From Gordionus sp. m RMFG-2023 (Eukaryota; Nematomorpha; Gordioida; Chordodea; Parachordodidae): DNA of 64,000 nucleotides. This document shows, one piece after another, positions 59,655 to 64,000 of the stretch. A model generated the notes under the pieces. It saw nothing but the letters and a program-made list of their open reading frames with translations. It ran no database searches and was not told where the DNA came from. The stretch lies in NCBI RefSeq assembly GCF_954871325.1, contig NC_088776.1, positions 39,170,508 to 39,234,507 on the forward strand. Direction: 5' to 3'. The stretch's first letter is position 1, and each line of letters starts with the position of its first letter. The position numbers were made by a program, and so were the translations under genes.

Positions 59655-62470
59655 TATCGATGTCCTCGCTTAATATTAATGGTTTAATGAATAAATTAAC
59701 ATCGCGATACAGGAGACCCACTCAAAAGATAATAATATGGCTACCTTTAATAACTTTGAAATGTATAGTTCTGGCACCATTTCCAATAATTGGTGGGGGG
59801 TTGCTTTCTTTATCAGCAAAAGATTATGCAAATGGATAAATTTATGCCCATTTCTGCGAGATGCTGTTTACTATACGTGAATACCTGCTTCAGGCAAATA
59901 ATCTTAGTTAATGTCTATGCCCCGCCTAGAAGAAACTAACGGCTCGCATTCCTTGATGACCTCGAAAACATTGTAAACTCTCTTCCTAGGAGTCGTAATT
60001 TGATAAACCTTGGGGATTTAAATACTAGTATCGGAAAAGATGATTCCTTTATTTAGAGATGGGGTAATTGGGAATGCAGCTCTCTCTCAATTAAACAGTG
60101 ATGACAGTAGGAAGTTATTGGAGATGTGCAGGAGTCCTCAAGGTTGAAAATACTTTCTTTTCACACAGCGAATCGAACACCCTAACCTTCAGTAGAAATA
60201 ATATCAAATCTCAGATCGATTTTATCATCTCGAACATTCATAGCTGGTTCATCGATGTAAAAGTAATGCCTAATATTAACATTTCTGATCATAACTTAAT
60301 AAAAGCCAGTATTACTGTGAGAAATTTATGGGGAAACTCTCAGCGTCCTTCTCTTCATCCCCAGCCTAGATACCTGTCCTGGAAGAGGAATGCAACACAC
60401 CTGCAACGTCCTGCAGTCAAACTACAGCTCGATCTAATCTTAAATGATAGGGAGGCAACTTTATTATCCTCATCGGAGTCTCAATCTGTCGAAGAATGTT
60501 GGGCGTCTTTCAAAAACAACTTGTTTGATGCCTGCAATCATCTCCCTAACATCAACATTTCTCCACCAAGACAGGAATGGCTATCCGATGACACCATATG
60601 ATAGCTCAACTCAAGCTACAAGGAGAGCGCGATGGTCACTTATGGACCTCAATTCATAGACTCCTAAGGAAAGATAGAAGGATCTTTATTGCTAAAAAGA
60701 CTTTTGAGATAGACAGGGATATGAGGGAGAATAGAACTTTCGACGCCTACAAGAAACTAAATTACTTTTGTAAAGCCAATGTGTTCAAGACACTTCCAAC
60801 TATAAGAATGGATAATAACAAGTTAATTACTGACCCCGACGAACAGATGGCGTTATGGCTGGACCACTATATGGGAGTCTTTGATTCTAGGAGGCCTACC
60901 TTAATCCCATCCACTAGTCAAAGTGTTGGACAATTGGACGCAAAATTTTCATTGGCTGAAATTGTGGCCGCTATTAAGAAGCTTAGGAATAATAAATCTC
61001 CGGGTAGGGATAACATTACAGGAGAACATCTGAAAGCATCTCTCTTGGCGATCTCTCGGTACTTACTGCCTTTGTTTAACAAGATATGGTTGACTGGGAT
61101 GATGCCAGTGGATTGGAATAAGACTATCTTTTGCAACTTCCCGAAAATTCCAAATCCATCTAAATTCAAGGATTATAGAGCCATCGCTCTCACGTCTATT
61201 GCATCAAAAGTTTTTATGGTTCTTTTAAAAAACCGCATTCTTTCCTCTACACCAAACCTTTTGTCTAAATACATTTGTGCTTACCGTCCAGGTAGAAATA
61301 TAAACGAACCAATATTAGCTTTAAAGATTATAATGCAGAAATGTCAGAAGTAAAAATTACCTTTTTACTTTATTTTTATTGACTTTAAACGTGCTTTTTA
61401 TAATGTTAACCATGATGCGCTTTGGAAGATTTTAACCGAATGTAGCATTGACTCTAATATTATAAGGATCCTTAAAACACATTATAGTAGTCTTTTTGCC
61501 TCCTTAAAAATCTATAATAAGGTTTCTCCATCTTTTAGGACAAAGAAAGGGGTAAAACAAGGATGTGTTCTTTCCCCGCTATTGTTTAATATACTTATGA
61601 ATAAAATCATAGTAGATACGATGGCTACTGCGAATCTCTTAGAATTAAGTTCCAGTCAGTTTTTTTTCTTGGAAAATTGGGTGATATCTTATGCTGACGA
61701 CATAGTTTTGATAACAAAAAGTTTGGAAGAAGCCCAAAATTTGATCTCTATATTAAACTCCTTTAGTCTTAAGGTTGGCTTGGATATTAACTTTGATAAA
61801 ACAGTGATAATGCCCTCGTCTCAGGCGCCTCTTCTGAATAATCTGGTGGTTGGGGGAAAGTTGGTTAAGGTGGTGAAATCCTTTAAATATCTAGGTGTAA
61901 CCATTGACAATAAAGGTAGTTGCAAAGAAGAACTAAAAATTCGTTTACAAAATGCTAGAGGGGCTTTTTATAAATTTTTTAAACTGTGGAAAGCTAGAGA
62001 GATATCCGTTTTCACAAGACTCCGTATTTTCAACTCAACCATCATCCCGATTCTCTTTTATGGCGGTGATACATGGGAGAACCAAGACCGAAACTAGGAA
62101 ATTACAAAAGTTTGTAAATAAATGCCTTAGAATAATAATTGGAATTTTCTACCTTAATATTATCTCAAATGAAAACCTTTGGAAGAAGTCAAACCATACC
62201 CAAGTTCACGTGTCTTTAAAAAAAGAAACGTCTTACTTTCTTTGCCCATATTTTGAGGAACCATAGCAACAATAGGCTCGTTATTGATGCCATTAATTAT
62301 ATTCCTTTAATGGGAAAACATATTGCAAATATAAGACATTATGGTTCTCTTGAAGGACATAATGGATCTAAACTTAAATTTGAAGCAGTTCCTAAGGCTA
62401 AATAAAAACAAAAAATCTATAAAAAAATTCCTAAAAATTAAATCGAACTACCTAAACCTCTCATAATTTT
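59655..62470 (+). mobile_element. APE-type LINE, nearly full-length coding region
   Basis: The endonuclease starts at SSLNINGLMNKL (59661) and is broken over several frames (QETHSKDNN, IKSQIDFIISNIHSWFIDVK, NISDHNLIKASI). The RT follows in one frame from 60598 to 62097, interrupted only by a TAA at 61351-61353. Its motifs are LRNNKSPGRDNITGEHLK, PNPSKFKDYRAIALTSIASK, FIDFKRAFYNVNHDAL, VKQGCVLSPLLFNILMNKII and VISYADDIVLITKSLEEAQN, then SFKYLGVTIDN. A C-terminal part in changed frames runs to about 62400. It is the same broad family as the palindrome LINE. The clade (RTE- or CR1-like) is not settled. Confidence 0.85.
60598..62097 (+). pseudogene. LINE reverse transcriptase with one internal stop
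   Basis: Five hundred codons with one in-frame TAA. All palm and finger blocks are present, including the YADD catalytic pair (about residues 364-367 of this frame) and the post-RT KYLGVTIDNKG and LRIFNSTIIPILFYGGDTW segments. A frame change near 60600 cuts it off from the endonuclease upstream. Confidence 0.85.
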
Positions 62471-62639
62471 TTTTCTGTATTTCAGGTCATTTATTTTCTT
62501 CATCTTCTCAATTTTACCTCTTGACTTTGTCTTTCACCTTTTCTCTGAATTACTTACTTCACTCACTTTAGCTTTTATTTATCTTATTGACTTAATGTAC
62601 TAATTTAAATCAGTCCGTCCCATATTTTTAATTACATAT

Positions 62640-64000
62640 ACGTTGTACTTCTATACCTTCCCATTATATGAGTTAAGATATATTAATGACATTTTGAGGA
62701 ATAGTTTGTGATTTGCGTTTCCTATGTGGGCAAAAATATTTTTTCTTTGGCTCTTTTTAACTTAGTTTTTGGGTATGTTTTGTATTTTTCCATAGTTTTT
62801 GTGTAATATTTCTGGGGTAGAGGGTATCCTCTTTTGTTTATGAGACATTCATTTGTTTATAGTCATCTGTTTCTTTTCTTTTCTTTTCTTTTATTTTATT
62901 TTATTTTATTTTTAATTTATTTTTATTTATTTATTCTTTCTCTTCCCTAGTTTCTTTGGTCTCTCTAACATGTCCGCCCCCACCATAGACTAATATAGGA
63001 ATAGTGGATGTGTCCTTAGTCTAGGAATCACCGATTTCTCTCTTATCTTCCATACTTTTTGTATACATTTAAAAGTTTCCACTCGCCTTTGTATTCTAAT
63101 TTCTCTTCTTCTTTGCAACTACTTCTATTATTAAGTATATTTCTTAAATACATTGTGACTACATTTATCCTGTTCTAACTATAAGTTTTTGAAATGATTA
63201 CTTGTTTTTCTTGGGAAAAATAAGAATAAAAAACTGTTTTTTTTTTAATTATTGCTAGTTAACTAGATATAACGTCTTTAACCTTTTCAAAACATTACAT
63301 CTTAATTGGAGTCTACATATAATACATTGGTCGTTGCCAGTGTTTCTTCTTGTTTTTTATTTTTATGATCTTTATTTATTTGGGAGCGGCAAGAGTTTAG
63401 CCTTGTTTTACTCCTTTTTACCTTGGAGGTAGGGGATTCTCTTCGTCATTTAATTTCGAAGTACCCAAACATATATTAGTGGTTTTCTGGATCTGGAAGA
63501 TGTTGGGGTCTTCCCTTTTCTGACAACGAAGCTGCATGGTTAACATTATCAATAGCTCTGCTATAATTTATAAATGTAAAGCAGAATGGGGTTTGTACCT
63601 ACTTTTTCTGCATGATTATTTTTCTAAATTAATTTTTGGCTCCAGTATTTTCTTTTCTTGGCCTGTATATACTTATGTACTTTTTGGGGGAAATTTTGGT
63701 GTAGGTGATATGCTTGTGGTTTTTTGAGTGAACCAAAAAAAAATTTTTTTTTTCCATGCTACAGGATGTGATGGTTATAGCTCAATAACCCTTTAATTTC
63801 GGTGGTCTTAGTTTTTTTGGGTAGTTACTTAGGTGGGATTTGATCCATCCCACTGCAGTAATTCCGCTCTCCCATATTTTATTAAATGAAGGCAAATAGG
63901 TAGCGATATTGTTATAGGTGCTATTTTTGGTTTTTCTGCTGTGATATTATCTAGCCCCGGAGCTTCGTTTTTTCTTAGTCTTTGACCACTTGTTATTTCA
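62640..64000 (-). mobile_element. Second APE-type LINE, minus strand, runs off the window
   Basis: Minus-strand pieces follow the same RT as 60598-62097 in reverse. LRKNEAPGLDNITAE is near 63960 and FNKIWESGITAVGW near 63850. FTFINYSRAIDNVNHAA is near 63560, then KGVKQG, KVWKIREKSVIPRLRT near 63020, and a 3' part to about 62640. It has many stops and shifts. It lies tail to tail with the plus-strand copy; its 5' end is outside the window. Confidence 0.7.
62873..62945. repeat. Pentanucleotide microsatellite (TTTTC)n(TTTTA)n
   Basis: Runs of TTTTC then TTTTA and TTTA units inside the minus-strand LINE copy, apparently a local expansion within its 3' coding region. Confidence 0.85.

Noticed and set aside
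1-64000. CRISPR arrays, rRNA and functional tRNA genes, bacterial operons
   Set aside because: None seen. The regular tandem arrays present (59 bp x3, 97 bp x2, 41 bp x2) lack spacer structure, and the gene architecture is eukaryotic.

Overview
The window is AT-rich nuclear DNA from an animal. It has spliced genes with GT-AG introns from 44 bases to several kilobases, standard stop codons, and a dense load of LINEs, hAT transposons, short non-autonomous hAT elements and one LTR fossil. I cannot name the species. A bifunctional, membrane-anchored peptidylglycine alpha-amidating monooxygenase (PAM) is clearly metazoan.

Layout. 0.6-3.1 kb holds a decayed Tc1/IS630-like DDE transposase on the minus strand, with a short TRIM-like LTR element inserted in it. 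6.1-7.3 kb is the 3' end of a LINE with a restriction-like endonuclease. 7.755-17.895 kb (+) is a seven-exon gene for a 605-residue coiled-coil protein that I do not recognise. From 58.957 down to 19.875 kb (-) runs one large gene, PAM. I assembled it from 24 exons, plus one probable 87-base cassette exon, and every splice phase is consistent. The predicted protein has about 1,549 residues: signal peptide, PHM copper monooxygenase domain with all copper ligands, a long linker with a GKR dibasic site, PAL lyase domain with its three zinc-ligand histidines, one membrane segment, and an unusually long cytoplasmic tail. PHM hydroxylates glycine-extended peptides and PAL cleaves the product to the amide, so the gene supports neuropeptide maturation. 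The two host genes converge tail to tail about 2 kb apart.

The PAM introns hold most of the mobile DNA. There is an hAT element with an 8-bp target duplication (28.1-31.3 kb), pieces of one or two further LINEs (34-36.8 kb), a ZMYM1-like hAT fragment (44.8-46.1 kb), and nested hAT-type MITEs at 22.2-23.2 and 47.6-48.6 kb. In intron 1 there is a second hAT copy split by a roughly 4.5-kb insertion, most of which is a giant inverted repeat (arms about 2.0-2.15 kb, 162-base spacer) of scrambled LINE sequence. A four-copy foldback MITE family recurs through the region. Upstream of PAM, 59.66-64.0 kb holds two related LINE copies lying tail to tail.

The oddest structures are the giant LINE palindrome, the nested MITEs, and the enlarged PAM linker and tail. 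All family calls rest on motif recognition by eye; no database search was run.
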